5,524 bases of DNA from Planctomycetota bacterium (GTDB lineage Bacteria; Planctomycetota; Phycisphaerae; UBA1845), in the NCBI GenBank assembly GCA_022567365.1, contig JADFHG010000277.1:1-5524 (forward strand), written 5' to 3'. Below, piece after piece: positions 4,783-5,524 of the stretch (within the stretch, counting starts at the first letter, position 1; each line of letters begins with the position of its first letter). The notes beneath the pieces are model-generated. The model made no database searches, was not told the DNA's origin, and saw nothing but the letters and a program-made list of their open reading frames with translations. The position numbers were made by a program, and so were the translations under genes.

Positions 4783-5524
4783 TTACCTCGGCGGAGGCAG
4801 ACGGTCAGCAGGCACGCGAATCACGGAATGATTCTCCGCCAGGGTCGGTCGTCGGCCGACGATCAAGACGATGAGGAGCAAGACGGCGGCACCGGCGCCC
4901 AGCCCGTAGTACCACGGCTGCTTGTAGACGCTGCACATGACGTCGCCAACCCCCATGGCGACCACGGCGGTGACCAGGGCGTAGGGCAATTGGGTCCACA
5001 CGTGCTCTTCGTGGGGGCAGCCCGCCGCAACGGACGAAAGCACCGTCGTATCGCTGATCGGCGAGCAATGGTCGCCGAAGATCGATCCCGCCAGCACGCT
5101 ACCGACGCAGGCGTAAAACAATGAGAGCGCCTGTTCGGTCTCCAGCCCCGCGGCCCCGATCATCGGGGCGGAAACCGTTATGACGGCTGGGCAAAGAATA
5201 CCCATCGTGCCCCAGGAAGACCCGGTGGCGAACGAGACCAACGCTGCACTGATGAAGATCGCGAGCGGCATCCACTGCGATTGAAAACCCAGCACCGTCA
5301 ACTTTTCACGCGCAACGATGCCGAGGCCCAGGTTCGTTTCGCTCAGCACGGTCGAGAGCGACCACGCGAGAATGAGAATGACGATTGCCGGGAACATGCG
5401 GGCCATGCCGTCCAAACCGGCGTCGACGGCGTCCTTTACGCGGCAGGCCCGCGCCGCCACCGTCAGGCCGACGGCCAAGACGGCCGACAGGATCGCGCCG
5501 TAGAATATCGAGATATATGCATCG
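4783..5524 (-). CDS. NhaC-family Na+/H+ antiporter, 5' end beyond window
   Basis: The frame is open from the right edge to a TAA at 4783, giving 246 visible residues of the C-terminal half of a polytopic inner-membrane protein. Family members exchange Na+ for H+, and some exchange organic anions such as malate and lactate, so the substrate is not settled. About seven hydrophobic segments are visible (near residues 4-24, 45-60, 84-98, 105-125, 132-150, 180-197 and 205-223 of the visible part). The two signature stretches of the family are SFATGSSWGTMGILCP (97-112) and GSIFGDHCSPISDTT (146-160), whose polar residues lie in the transport core. The tail (224-246) is polar, ending in DRLPPPR. A TTG at 5478 could be read as a start but would cut through the first membrane segment, and the frame stays open upstream, so I treat the gene as partial. 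It is convergent with the HDOD gene across 444 bp. Confidence 0.92.
   Translation of the reverse strand, partial: DAYISIFYGAILSAVLAVGLTVAARACRVKDAVDAGLDGMARMFPAIVILILAWSLSTVLSETNLGLGIVAREKLTVLGFQSQWMPLAIFISAALVSFATGSSWGTMGILCPAVITVSAPMIGAAGLETEQALSLFYACVGSVLAGSIFGDHCSPISDTTVLSSVAAGCPHEEHVWTQLPYALVTAVVAMGVGDVMCSVYKQPWYYGLGAGAAVLLLIVLIVGRRPTLAENHSVIRVPADRLPPPR

Noticed and set aside
4783..5478. TTG at 5478 as the true start of the antiporter gene
   Set aside because: The frame continues open to the window edge, and this start would split a membrane segment and leave a protein of half the family length.

Overview
The window is about 5.5 kb of GC-rich bacterial chromosome with five protein-coding genes, two of them cut by the window ends. 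The IspD protein has a variant nucleotide-binding loop (ending K-K-T instead of P-K-Q) and a GGAxRxDTV stretch that resemble planctomycete IspD as I remember that family. The convergent spacer carries hairpin repeats of kinds I associate with large environmental genomes. A Gram-negative bacterium of or near the Planctomycetota is my best guess; this is inference from memory, not a search result.

Layout. Minus strand, read right to left from 2947: a membrane-anchored PIN-TRAM protein of the YacL family (2947-1796), then ispD (1606-872), then a predicted TPR lipoprotein whose 3' end lies beyond the left edge (752-1). The yacL-ispD order is the one known from Bacillus subtilis. The gaps are 189 and 119 bp, so this is a loose cluster and not a tight operon. 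A near-consensus promoter (TTGACA, 17 bp, TGTAAT) in the 119-bp gap suggests the lipoprotein gene also has its own transcription start. A plausible promoter for the PIN-TRAM gene lies about 70 bp upstream of its start.

Plus strand: a stand-alone HDOD-domain protein (3415-4338), divergent from the PIN-TRAM gene across a 467-bp spacer. It is convergent with an NhaC-family Na+/H+ antiporter gene on the minus strand (5524-4783), whose 5' end is off the right edge.

The 444-bp spacer between the convergent HDOD and antiporter genes is the most unusual part of the window. It holds a cluster of GCGGGC-TTCA-GCCCGC hairpin units, including a 17-bp direct repeat. It also holds a roughly 115-bp nested inverted repeat whose two 25-nt arms match at 22 positions, each arm being a small hairpin itself. 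This looks like a REP/MITE-type intergenic element. No phage genes, transposase, CRISPR array, tRNA or rRNA was seen, and I found no convincing new multi-gene system. The remaining genes read as ordinary chromosomal genes.
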